DNA of 64,000 nucleotides. It comes from Rudanella lutea DSM 19387 (GTDB lineage Bacteria > Bacteroidota > Bacteroidia > Cytophagales > Spirosomataceae). Every line of letters starts with the position of its first letter. Position 1 is the first letter of the stretch. Below are positions 33,901-42,861 of the stretch, one piece after another. The position numbers and the translations under genes are program-made. The DNA is taken from the NCBI RefSeq assembly GCF_000383955.1, contig NZ_KB913013.1:2772694-2836693 (forward strand), read 5' to 3'. The notes under the pieces are model-generated. The model was not told the origin of the DNA and ran no database searches. It worked only from the letters and a program-made list of their open reading frames with translations.

Positions 33901-36900
33901 TGCCAATAGCCCGTTTTTTGTCAACCATACGCTCCGGCCCTGGCACGTCACCAAAGGGCAAAAGCGGCTCGCGGGCGTTAGTTCGCTGGGGGTTGGCGGT
34001 ACCAACGTCCACCTGATTCTGGCCGAAGCGCCCGAGCCCGGCATTCCGGCCGAACCGGAGAACAATGCCCGCCCGGTTGGGCTCCTTACCTGGTCAGCTA
34101 AATCAGCAACCAGCCTGACAGACTACGCCAGCCAACTGGCCCGCGCCCTGCCCAACCCGACCCTATCCGAATTGACCGACGCTGCCTATACATTACAAAC
34201 CACCCGGCCCGATTACCCTCATCGCCGGTTTGTGGTGGCAGCTCCCGGCACCGATGCACCGGCCCAATTGACCAATGCCCCCGCGAGTCATTCGAGCAAC
34301 ACGTTGACCCAGGTTCCCGACGAGTTGGTTTTCCTGTTTCCGGGGCAGGGGACGCAATTTCTGGGTATGGGACGCAACCTGTACAAAAACGAGCCCGTAT
34401 TCCGGCAGGCTGTGGATACCTGCGCCAGCCTTCTGACCGAGCATCTTGACGGCGATATTCGAGCCGTGATGTACCCGGATGTTTCGGATGCAAAAGCCGA
34501 ACAGCGTCTCAACAACACCCGCTACACCCAGCCTGCTCTGTTTGTGACCGAGTACGCTCTGGCTACGCTTTGGAGCAGTTGGGGCCTCAGGCCCACGGTT
34601 TTATGCGGGCACAGTATCGGTGAATTTGTAGCGGCTCATCTGGCGGGTGTATTCAGCCTTTCCGATGCCCTGCGGCTGATTGCCATACGCGGGCAACTCG
34701 TGAGCGAGCAACCACGCGGACACATGCTGTCGGTACGCCTGAACGCCGATGCCGTACGGGAGCTGTTGCCGCCAACGCTGTCGATAGCGGCCATCAACAG
34801 CCGCAACCTGTGCGTAGTGGCCGGGCCAGACGAACCCCTGGCTGACTTTGCCCGGCTTCTCGATACGCACGCCATTCCGAACAAACCGCTGGCCACCAGC
34901 CACGCGTTTCACTCGGCCATGATGGACCCGGTGGTGGGTATTTTTGAAGAAACCGTCCGCCAGATTAGCCTGAACCGACCCCAGTCCCCCGTTGTATCGA
35001 CCGTAACTGGCCAACTGCTTACCGATACGCAGGCCACCGACCCGCGCTACTGGGCGAATCACCTACGCGATACCGTCCGGTTTGCCGATGCGGCCGATAC
35101 GCTGCTGGCGCTGGGTCATTCGGTATTTCTGGAGGTTGGCCCCGGTCAGGCACTGACCACGCTGATTCGTCAACAGGCACTCCCCAAACCCGCCTGTGCC
35201 CTACCCGGCATGGTGTCGCACCCCAATTGGGAAAGTGCCTGCCAGGCTATGCTCACTACGCTCGGCCAACTCTGGCTTTACGGCCTCACACCCGACTGGC
35301 AGGCGGTTTACGCCGGTCAGGCACGGCAACGGGTTACCTTACCAACCTATGCGTTCGATCGGAAGCGGTGCTGGGTAGACCCGCCCACCGCCCCCCGGCA
35401 ACCGGCTTCTGAGGCAAGCGCCCCTCTACCGCAGCCAGCTCCGTTGGGGACTGCGGCATCCGTCTCTATTCCACAGTCTATCCCTACCACACTGATGCGT
35501 AAACACCTAATCCTTTCTAAAATAAACACCCTGCTCGAAGAAGCCTCTGGGCTGGACATTTCCGGCGGAAGCCCCGATCAAGCCTTCCTGGAACTGGGTT
35601 TCGATTCGTTGCTGCTGACACAGGTTGCCCAGACCCTTAAAAAAGAGTTTGGCCTACCCATCACCTTCCGGCAACTGACCTCGGCCTATGCGACGCCCAA
35701 TCAGCTGGCTACGTACCTCGATGCGTCGTTGCCCATCGATCAGTATCAGCCGACGCCCGCTCCGGCTCCGCTACCAACGTCGGCCGCTCAGTACCCACAA
35801 CCCGACAGCGCCCCGCAGCCACTCGTGGCAGGCGACACACCCCTGGGGCTGATTGCCCAGCAACTTCAGATTCTGGCCAAACAGGTAGCGCTGATGCAAG
35901 GCACAGCACCAGCCCAGCAACCGCCTGTTGTACAGAACTACCCGGCCCCTGCACCCGTAGTCGAGAGCACGCCCGTAAGCAAACCCGTGGGCGTTTCGAC
36001 ACCCGATATCACACCCGAGGAAGCCGTAGAGTTGAAAAAGCCATTCGGGGCTACCGCCCGCATTGAGCGGCAGGCATCCGAGCTGACACCCGTTCAGGAG
36101 GCTTTCATTCAGAAGCTGACGGACCGCTACAATCAGAAAACCGCCGGGAGCAAGGCCTACACCGAAACCCACCGGGCTACCATGGCCGACCCGCGGGTTG
36201 TGACGGGTTTCCGCCCACGTACCAAAGAGCTGGTTTACCCGATTGTCGTGAATAAATCGGGCGGGAGCCGCCTGTGGGACATCGACGGCAACGAATACAT
36301 TGATGCGCTCAACGGCTTCGGTTCCAACATGTTTGGCTACCAGCCCGACTTTATGAAGGCCATTTTGCACAACCAGATCGAAGCCGGGTTTGAGGTGGGT
36401 CCCCAGCATCAGCTGGCGGGCGAAGTGTGCGAACTGGTTCGGGCGTTTACGGGCCTCGACCGGGTGGCCTTGTGCAATACCGGCTCCGAAGCGGTGCTGG
36501 GAGCGGTACGCATGGCCCGCACAGTAACCGGCCGCAACCTGATTGTGGCCTTTTCGGGTTCGTACCACGGAATCAACGACGAAGTGCTGGTACGGGGCAC
36601 GAAAAAAGGCAAGTCGTTTCCGGCGGCATCAGGCATCATGCCGGAGTCGGTGCAGAACATGCTTATTCTGGAATATGGCACCGACGAAAGCCTCCGCCTG
36701 ATTCGCGAACGGGCGCACGAGCTGGCGGCCGTACTGGTGGAGCCGGTGCAGAGCCGCCGACCGGAGTTTGTCCCGATCCAGTTTCTGAAAGAGGTACGCA
36801 CGATTACGGCCGAGGCCGGGGTAGCCCTCATCTTCGACGAAGTGATCACGGGCTTCCGAATGCATCCGGGGGGAACGCAGGCCCTGTTTGGCATCCGGGC

Positions 36901-37585
36901 CGACCTGGCAACCTACGGTAAAGTGGTGGGCGGAGGCCTGCCCATCGGCGTGATTGCGGGCACCCGCACCTTCATGGATGCCCTCGACGGCGGGCATTGG
37001 CAGTTCGGCGATGCGTCGGTGCCGGAGGTGGGTGTCACGTACTTTGCAGGCACGTTTGTGCGCCACCCGCTGGCACTCGCGGCCGCCAAAGCGTCGTTGC
37101 GTCACATGCAGGCGGTGGGCCCGGCCCTGCAAGAAGCCCTGACCGCCAAAACAACCCGGCTGGCCAGCGCGCTCAATGCCTTTTTCACGCAGCAGGGATT
37201 GCCCATGTACGTAGCGCATTTTGGCTCACTCTGGAAAATCAAGTGGCATGAAGATATTCCCTACGGCGAACTGCTCTTCACACTCATGCGCGAAAAAGGA
37301 ATTCATGTCTGGGATGGCTTCCCCTGCTTCATGACCGAAGCCCATACCGATGCCGAGATTGACACCATCGTCCGGTGTTTTATGGACAGTGTGCACGAGT
37401 TAACCGAAGCTACTTTTTTGCCCCGAAAACTGATAAATGGCCTTAAAACTTCACCCGATCCAGTATCTTACGAGATTTCACCCGTACCCGGTGCCCGCTT
37501 AGGGCGGGATCAACAGGGTAACCCCGCCTGGTTTGTGCCCAATCCGGCACAGCCCGGCCGGTACTTACAGGTCGAACTACAGTAA
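30905..37585 (+). CDS. Hybrid NRPS-PKS: A-PCP-KS-AT-PCP-aminotransferase
   Basis: The protein has 2226 residues. Loading A domain (about 25-505) has YVLYTSGSTGQPKG at 155 and Lys500; binding-pocket residues by hand alignment are D204 V205 Q208 F247 M274 A276 Q301 V309 V310 K500, close to proline codes. PCP1 has Ser557. KS (about 617-1040) has Cys787, His923, His962. AT (about 1140-1440) has GHSIGE with Ser1237 and HAFH at 1333, the malonyl signature. PCP2 has Ser1568. A Pro/Gln-rich linker (1600-1710) leads to a class III aminotransferase (1710-2170) with Lys2006. The C-terminus GARLGRDQQGNPAW is the segment common after such aminotransferases. No KR, DH or ER is present. It should make an amino-acid-derived beta-amino acid thioester; no C domain precedes it, so it starts the chain. 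Confidence 0.95.
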   Translation: MHTSIRQEAGIDAVSGLRVHGLVEQAARAHANQTAVVFGDQSLTYQALNDRADRLARVLIQHDPTARLIGVSTTRCLEMVVSVLAILKAGKAYLPLDPTYPSARLAQVKADSGVTTCLAPASDTHLFAELGLRVMAADTTTDAPASPAEQRSTAYVLYTSGSTGQPKGVCMGHGPLVNLLRWQADASAAGVGSRTLQLAPLSFDVSFQEIFATLSTGGTLVLIDDTLRLDLTALLHFIDEQGINRLFAPFVALQYLAEAAVASERYPTSLQEVMTAGEQLKITPQVAQFFTALPHCTLFNQYGPTECHVVTQLTLTGTPATWPALPTIGHPIPGVYVYIVDEALNPVPNGETGEICLGGVCVAEGYLNQSRLTDEKFTLLTAPDHAPVRVYRTGDLGRVLPDGSIDFLGRRDDQVKIRGHRVELGEIEVVISSLEGIRQVVVVTREGAGSQHQIVAYVVADEERTSPADLRKTLQSRLPEYMMPSAFVWLPDLPRTTSGKVDKKGLPAPERQRPDTLGPFRQARTPLEKQLARIWGEVLHLDEVGLDDRFFDLGGNSLLAQRLVAALRQQGHTLSVTKLYRFPTVAGIAQVLGQAAPPDVAPSDALRQPSTRQAAGDIAIIGLSGRFPGATTLTELWQVLVEGRETTQFFSEAELDPSLPASVRQDPSYVKARGILENVDGFDAHFFELTPAVAQLMDPQQRLFLEIAAEALEQTGYLKPNHGQKVGVFAGSGNNTYFPNNVQPNTRLVDAVGSFQVMTLNEKDYIASRTAYQLNLKGPAVSVYAACSTSLLAIAQAVQSLRSGQCDVALAGGVSITVPIKSGHLYQEGAMFSRDGHCRPFDADAQGTVFSDGAGVVLLKPLEAAQRDGDTIWAVVKGAGVNNDGGGKGGFTAPSAEGQAEAIRMALNDAGVGPEHISYVEAHGTATPLGDPIEVEGLTLAFGPNVPKQQCAISSIKSNMGHLTAASGVAGVIKTVLALRHRQLPPSLHFKRPNPAIDFANSPFFVNHTLRPWHVTKGQKRLAGVSSLGVGGTNVHLILAEAPEPGIPAEPENNARPVGLLTWSAKSATSLTDYASQLARALPNPTLSELTDAAYTLQTTRPDYPHRRFVVAAPGTDAPAQLTNAPASHSSNTLTQVPDELVFLFPGQGTQFLGMGRNLYKNEPVFRQAVDTCASLLTEHLDGDIRAVMYPDVSDAKAEQRLNNTRYTQPALFVTEYALATLWSSWGLRPTVLCGHSIGEFVAAHLAGVFSLSDALRLIAIRGQLVSEQPRGHMLSVRLNADAVRELLPPTLSIAAINSRNLCVVAGPDEPLADFARLLDTHAIPNKPLATSHAFHSAMMDPVVGIFEETVRQISLNRPQSPVVSTVTGQLLTDTQATDPRYWANHLRDTVRFADAADTLLALGHSVFLEVGPGQALTTLIRQQALPKPACALPGMVSHPNWESACQAMLTTLGQLWLYGLTPDWQAVYAGQARQRVTLPTYAFDRKRCWVDPPTAPRQPASEASAPLPQPAPLGTAASVSIPQSIPTTLMRKHLILSKINTLLEEASGLDISGGSPDQAFLELGFDSLLLTQVAQTLKKEFGLPITFRQLTSAYATPNQLATYLDASLPIDQYQPTPAPAPLPTSAAQYPQPDSAPQPLVAGDTPLGLIAQQLQILAKQVALMQGTAPAQQPPVVQNYPAPAPVVESTPVSKPVGVSTPDITPEEAVELKKPFGATARIERQASELTPVQEAFIQKLTDRYNQKTAGSKAYTETHRATMADPRVVTGFRPRTKELVYPIVVNKSGGSRLWDIDGNEYIDALNGFGSNMFGYQPDFMKAILHNQIEAGFEVGPQHQLAGEVCELVRAFTGLDRVALCNTGSEAVLGAVRMARTVTGRNLIVAFSGSYHGINDEVLVRGTKKGKSFPAASGIMPESVQNMLILEYGTDESLRLIRERAHELAAVLVEPVQSRRPEFVPIQFLKEVRTITAEAGVALIFDEVITGFRMHPGGTQALFGIRADLATYGKVVGGGLPIGVIAGTRTFMDALDGGHWQFGDASVPEVGVTYFAGTFVRHPLALAAAKASLRHMQAVGPALQEALTAKTTRLASALNAFFTQQGLPMYVAHFGSLWKIKWHEDIPYGELLFTLMREKGIHVWDGFPCFMTEAHTDAEIDTIVRCFMDSVHELTEATFLPRKLINGLKTSPDPVSYEISPVPGARLGRDQQGNPAWFVPNPAQPGRYLQVELQ

Positions 37586-37593
37586 GCCGGAGC

Positions 37594-40500
37594 ATGGACA
37601 ACCGTACCACACAAATTACGTATAAACCCGTTGACTTCGACCCGTTTGCCGGGCCCGAAATCGAACGGCTTATTCCTATTACCGAACCGCAGGCCGAAAT
37701 CTGGACGGCCTGCCAGTTTGGGGGCGACGATGCGAACCGGGCCTACAACGAGTCGGTGTCGCTCCGGTTGCAGGGACAGCTCAACCGGGAAGCCTTCGAA
37801 AAAGCCTGGCACAGCCTGACCCAGCACCACGAAAGCCTGCGATCGGCGTTTAGTGGCGACGGAACGCGCCTGCTCATTTTTCAGGACCTTGCCCTACCCT
37901 TGATTTACACCGACGCCGGCCAACAGCCCGAAGCCGAGCAGCGGCAACACATCGCCGATTGGGTAGCCGCCGACGTCCGGCATACGTTCGATCTGCAACA
38001 CGGGCCACTCGTAAAGGCAAGCCTAATCCGGCTGTCCGATGAGCTACATCATTTTACCCTGACAGCCCACCACATTATCTGCGACGGCTGGTCGGTGGGT
38101 ATTTTGCTGCAGGATTTAGCCGCTTTCTATTCAGCTTACGCGCAGGGTCGGGTTCCGGTTGTTCGGCCCGCCGACTCCATAAGCCGGTTTGCCGTCGAAC
38201 AGCAGGCTGCCCACGAAAGCCAGGCCTCAAAACAGGCCGAGCAATATTGGGTCGACCAGTTTCGGCAGGTGCCTCCCCCGCTTCATCTGCCAACCGATTT
38301 CCCGCGCCCAAGTCGGCGCACATTCGCGTGTGCCAGGCACGACTACCCCGTTGACCCCGCTCTGATACGTGCTGTTCGCAAAATAGGCGCTCAGGCAGGG
38401 GGTAGTTTTGTGGTGACCCTACTGGCCGCGTACGAAGTGCTGTTGCACAAACTCTCAGGACAACCCGACTTAGTGCTGGGCCTGCCGGCCGCCGGTCAGC
38501 CAACAACCGGGTACGACCGACTGGTAGGCCACTGCGTAAACCTGCTCCCTTTGCGGAGTATGCTACGCACCGACGACTCCTTTTCGACGTACCTCGCTCG
38601 CCGGAAAGACCAGATTTTCGACGCCCTCGATCACCAGCAGTTCACGTTTGGGCGGCTGCTTCAGAAAATAGCCATTCCCCGCGACCCGTCGCGGGTGCCG
38701 TTGGTATCAGCCGTGTTCAACGTGGATATGAACCTCGACAGCGAGGTCGCGTTTGCAGGGCTTCAGCATCAGTTCCACAGCAACCCACGGGCCTTCGAAA
38801 ACTTCGACCTGTCGGTCAATGCGACGGGTTCGGGCGATACGCTATGCCTGGAATGGACGTACAACACCCAGCTGTTTCGCCCCGAGACTATCCAGTCGTT
38901 TCAGAATCGGTTTATCGCGTTGCTCGAAACGGTTGTTGAAAACCCCTCGGCTCCGCTCCAAACTTCGCCACCCACGCCCGCAGCGGCCCAACCCGATACC
39001 GAGCCACTGCATCGGTTGCTGAGCCAGACCGCCCGACAGTTTCCCGACAAAACAGCCGTTCGGTTTCGGAATCAGACGCTCACCTACGCGGAACTGGACC
39101 AGCAGGCCAACCAACTGGCCCACCTGCTGATTGCCAACGGGGTGCAGAAAGGCGACCGGATTGGCCTTGCCCTCGAACGCTCCGCCGAGCTGATTGTGAG
39201 CCTGTTGGCCATCATGAAAACCGGCGGCATGTACATTCCCGTCGACCCGCGCCACCCAACCGACCGGATCCAGTACGTTCTGGCCGACGCCCGTTGCTCG
39301 GTCCTGCTGACTAATCAGGCGCATCGGGGCCGAATCGACCTCCCCCTGCGCGAGCTGATTCTGGAAGACATCACCCCAACGCTACCCGATTACCCGTCGG
39401 ACGAACCCGCCATACCTGTTTCGCCCGACGATCTGATTTACGTGCTCTACACCTCGGGCACAACAGGGCGGCCCAAAGGCGTGCAGATTTACCACCGCAG
39501 CGTAGTGAACGTGCTGCGTAGCCTGACCCACCACCCCGGCCTGACTTCGGCCGATAAAACGGTGACGATGGGCACCATTGCGTTCGACATCACTACCGCC
39601 GAAATCTACCTGCCGTTGCTCGTAGGGGCCGAACTCGTGGTAGTTGATGCTGATACGGTGCGGAATGGGCAGGCTCTGGCCGAGCTGTTTCGGTACGAGG
39701 CCATCACGTTTGTACAAACCACCCCAGCCACCCTCCGCATGTTGTGGGAAACCGGCTGGCGCGGCTCCGCCAACCTGCGCGTGATTTCATGCGCCGAGGC
39801 TCTGCCCAAAGACCTGGCCGACAAACTGCTGGGCTCGTGCCGGGAGCTGTACAACTATTACGGCCCAACCGAAACGACGGTTTACGCAACGGGCAAGACG
39901 ATTTTACCCACCGACGACCTCATCACCATTGGCCCCCCAATTGGCGGGGTACGGATTGTGATTGTTGATGAGCACCTACAGCCCCTACCGGGCGGGATGG
40001 CGGGCGAACTGGTCATCGGCGGGGCCGGTGTGGGGGCTGGTTACCTCAACCAGCCACAGCTTTCGGCCGAAAAATTTGTTACCCTGCCCTTTGCACCGGG
40101 CGAGCGGTTTTACCGGTCGGGCGATTTGGGCCGGTACCTGCCCAACGGAGATATTCAGTACCTCGGCCGGATCGATCAGCAGATCAAGATTCGGGGGCAC
40201 CGGATCGAACCAGGCGAAATCGAGCATCAGCTACTCCGGTTGCCGGGTATCGACAATGCCGTGGTGATGGCCCGCGAAGACCAGCCCGGCGACCAACGAC
40301 TCGTGGCCTACGTAGTGCCGGGCACTAACCCAACCGACGAAGGCGATGCGGGCTGGAAGAGCCGCTGGGACGCTATTTACGAAGCGGGACTGGGCGACCC
40401 CACCGCCAACCCAGCCGACGTAGCCGACCTGGACATTCGGATTGCCGAGCAGCTTTCTAACCAGACAGACATCCGCGAGCAAGCCAACGAATGGCTGAAA

Positions 40501-42801
40501 CAGTCGATCAAACGCATCAAAGCCCTACGCGCCCGCCGAATTCTCGAAGTGGGCTCCGGGGCCGGGCAACTGCTGTTTGAGCTGGCACCCGACACCGACA
40601 GCTACATCGCCACCGACTACGCCCAATCGGCCATCGACAACCTGAACCAGCAACTCACCCGACGCAGCCTGACCAAACAAGGGCAGATTCGGGCGCAGGT
40701 GGCCCTGGCCGACGACTACTCCATGGTTGAACCGGCCTCGCAGGATCTGGTGCTGGTGCATAGCGTGGCACAGTATTTCCCCGACCTCCGCTACCTGCTC
40801 GACGTAATTCGGGGCGCCGTAGCGGCTACCGCATCGGGGGGCTGTGTGTTTGTGGGCGATATGCAGATGTATCGCCTTCAGGAACAACACCATACCGCCG
40901 ATCAGCTCAGACGGGCCGCCGACACCCAACGGGTTGCCGATTTCCGGGACGCGGTGAACCGACGCATCCGGCTCGACGACGAGCTCATGGCCGACCCGGC
41001 GTTTTTCTACCAGCTGCCAACCCTGATACCCGCTATTTCGGCGGTCGATGTGCAACTCCGCGAAGGGGCCGCCATCAACGAAACCACCCAATACCACTTC
41101 GACGTGTGGCTGTACGTGGGCGAGGCCCCAGCAACAGCTGATGTAGACACAAACCTCGACTGGAATACGGTAGGCTCCGTGGAATCGCTGGAAAGCTACC
41201 TACGCCAGCATCCGCTCCAGAGCGTACGGCTCACGGGTGTACCCAACGGGCGCACGGCAACCGACCATGCCTTGCGGCTCTGGATACACGATGCCGACGG
41301 TCTGGCATCTATTCAGGCGATCCGGCAACGGCTTACACAGGCTCCGACGGGCATCGACCCGAATCAGTTCTGGCAATTGGCCGGGCAAACGGGCTTCCGG
41401 GCCTTTGTTCGCTGGGCGTCGGATGGGCACGACAATGCGCTCGATGTCGTTTTTATTCCCGAAACGGCCGGTACCCAACTCCCCCCGATCCCCGCCGGGC
41501 TGGCCGAGGAAGCACAAGCGCCCCTCAGTTCGCTCGTGAGCGAACCCTACCGCGCCATCCCCACGCTTACAAAAGAGCAAATTGGGCAGTGGCGGCAACA
41601 ATTGGCCCAAACGCTGCCCAGCTACATGGTGCCCACCGATTTTGTAGCACTGGCCAAACTGCCGGTAACGGCCAACGGCAAAATTGACCGGAAAGCCCTG
41701 CCTGCCCCAGCGTTTGTTAAAAAAGAAGCCGCCCCGAAACCCTCGGGCGAACCCAGTACCCGCGAAGAAAAACAGATAGCTGCTATCTGGCAGGAGATAT
41801 TCGGACTGCCGGACATTAGCGTCGACGATAACTTCTTTGAGTTGGGCGGGCACTCCATGCTAGCCGTGCGGGCCATGGCACAGCTCGAACGCGAAACCGG
41901 TCGGCGGTTACCGTTGTCTACCCTGTTCGAAGCGCCCACCATTCGGGCTTTGGCCCGACTCATTCAGCCCGATCGGGCCTACAGCTTGCAACGGTCGCTG
42001 GTGCCTATTAAGCCGTACGGGAGCAAGCCCCCGATCTTTGTGGTGCATGGCGGGGGGCTCAATCTGCTCACGTTTAAAGGTCTGATAGAACACATGGATG
42101 CCGAGCAGCCCATTTACGGGTTTCAGGCCCGCGGCCTCGACGGCACCGAGGAGCCACTCGACAGCATGGAGGCTATTGCCGCCGACTACATCGAAGAGCT
42201 ACTCGAACACGACCCCAACGGCCCCTACGCGCTGGCGGGCTACTCCTTTGGCGGGTACGTAGCCCTCGAAATGGCCCGGCAGTTGCAGCAACAGGGGAAA
42301 GTGGTGAAGTTACTCGGCATGTTCGATACCAACGCCGAAGACTCGACCCAAAGCCGCCCCTTTTTGAGTCGGCTGACGTGGCGTTTAGGTCGGCAGATTC
42401 CAAAAATGGCCTGGATTGGCCGGTCGCTGCTCGAAGACCCGATCCCGACGCTCCGGTATCAGGGCGAATACGTTGAGCGGCAGGTAAAGGGTGTATTGAA
42501 GGCTGTGGGCTTAGCCAACACCGAGCCTATGCCCCTCGACGACCATCTGCAACGAATGATGGAGAAACACGAAACGGCTTTTCACACCTACCGGATTCAG
42601 CCGTACGACGGGGTCATTCATGTTTTCAAGGCGAAGAAGCGGCTTTATTACATCGAAGACCGCGAATTCCTCGGCTGGAAGAAGTTTGCCCTCCGGGGTC
42701 TGCACATTCACGATGTTCCGGGCGACCATGCCACCATGCTTTTGCCACCTAACGACAAGGAGTTTGCCCGAATTCTGCAAAAAGCCCTTGATGAGAGTTA
42801 G
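37594..42801 (+). CDS. NRPS: C-A(with inserted methyltransferase)-PCP-TE
   Basis: The protein has 1735 residues, 8 nt downstream of the first module gene. C domain (about 20-450) has HHIICDG with His160 and Asp164. A domain (about 475-900, resumed 1320-1370) has YVLYTSGTTGRPKG at 616; code residues D665 I666 A669 Q708 I731 C733 Y755 V763 Y764 K1363 match no substrate I know. A methyltransferase (about 915-1180; SAM motif LEVGSGAGQ at 984) is inserted after motif A8, the usual place of N-methylating domains. PCP has Ser1421. TE (1465-1735) has the triad Ser1551 (GYSFGG), Asp1578 and His1712. It should condense the upstream beta-amino acyl chain with an N-methylated amino acid and release the product. 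Confidence 0.95.
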   Translation: MDNRTTQITYKPVDFDPFAGPEIERLIPITEPQAEIWTACQFGGDDANRAYNESVSLRLQGQLNREAFEKAWHSLTQHHESLRSAFSGDGTRLLIFQDLALPLIYTDAGQQPEAEQRQHIADWVAADVRHTFDLQHGPLVKASLIRLSDELHHFTLTAHHIICDGWSVGILLQDLAAFYSAYAQGRVPVVRPADSISRFAVEQQAAHESQASKQAEQYWVDQFRQVPPPLHLPTDFPRPSRRTFACARHDYPVDPALIRAVRKIGAQAGGSFVVTLLAAYEVLLHKLSGQPDLVLGLPAAGQPTTGYDRLVGHCVNLLPLRSMLRTDDSFSTYLARRKDQIFDALDHQQFTFGRLLQKIAIPRDPSRVPLVSAVFNVDMNLDSEVAFAGLQHQFHSNPRAFENFDLSVNATGSGDTLCLEWTYNTQLFRPETIQSFQNRFIALLETVVENPSAPLQTSPPTPAAAQPDTEPLHRLLSQTARQFPDKTAVRFRNQTLTYAELDQQANQLAHLLIANGVQKGDRIGLALERSAELIVSLLAIMKTGGMYIPVDPRHPTDRIQYVLADARCSVLLTNQAHRGRIDLPLRELILEDITPTLPDYPSDEPAIPVSPDDLIYVLYTSGTTGRPKGVQIYHRSVVNVLRSLTHHPGLTSADKTVTMGTIAFDITTAEIYLPLLVGAELVVVDADTVRNGQALAELFRYEAITFVQTTPATLRMLWETGWRGSANLRVISCAEALPKDLADKLLGSCRELYNYYGPTETTVYATGKTILPTDDLITIGPPIGGVRIVIVDEHLQPLPGGMAGELVIGGAGVGAGYLNQPQLSAEKFVTLPFAPGERFYRSGDLGRYLPNGDIQYLGRIDQQIKIRGHRIEPGEIEHQLLRLPGIDNAVVMAREDQPGDQRLVAYVVPGTNPTDEGDAGWKSRWDAIYEAGLGDPTANPADVADLDIRIAEQLSNQTDIREQANEWLKQSIKRIKALRARRILEVGSGAGQLLFELAPDTDSYIATDYAQSAIDNLNQQLTRRSLTKQGQIRAQVALADDYSMVEPASQDLVLVHSVAQYFPDLRYLLDVIRGAVAATASGGCVFVGDMQMYRLQEQHHTADQLRRAADTQRVADFRDAVNRRIRLDDELMADPAFFYQLPTLIPAISAVDVQLREGAAINETTQYHFDVWLYVGEAPATADVDTNLDWNTVGSVESLESYLRQHPLQSVRLTGVPNGRTATDHALRLWIHDADGLASIQAIRQRLTQAPTGIDPNQFWQLAGQTGFRAFVRWASDGHDNALDVVFIPETAGTQLPPIPAGLAEEAQAPLSSLVSEPYRAIPTLTKEQIGQWRQQLAQTLPSYMVPTDFVALAKLPVTANGKIDRKALPAPAFVKKEAAPKPSGEPSTREEKQIAAIWQEIFGLPDISVDDNFFELGGHSMLAVRAMAQLERETGRRLPLSTLFEAPTIRALARLIQPDRAYSLQRSLVPIKPYGSKPPIFVVHGGGLNLLTFKGLIEHMDAEQPIYGFQARGLDGTEEPLDSMEAIAADYIEELLEHDPNGPYALAGYSFGGYVALEMARQLQQQGKVVKLLGMFDTNAEDSTQSRPFLSRLTWRLGRQIPKMAWIGRSLLEDPIPTLRYQGEYVERQVKGVLKAVGLANTEPMPLDDHLQRMMEKHETAFHTYRIQPYDGVIHVFKAKKRLYYIEDREFLGWKKFALRGLHIHDVPGDHATMLLPPNDKEFARILQKALDES

Positions 42802-42827
42802 GGCCGGCAAATCCTGTCAGGCTTTTC

Positions 42828-42861
42828 AACCTGCAAGCCCGTTAGCTTGCAGGTTTTTTTT
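42828..42861 (+). terminator. Intrinsic terminator of the NRPS/PKS operon
   Basis: A 10-bp perfect stem (42828-42837 with 42846-42855), an 8-nt loop and a run of T after it. It overlaps the stop codon of the convergent flippase gene by two bases. Confidence 0.9.
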
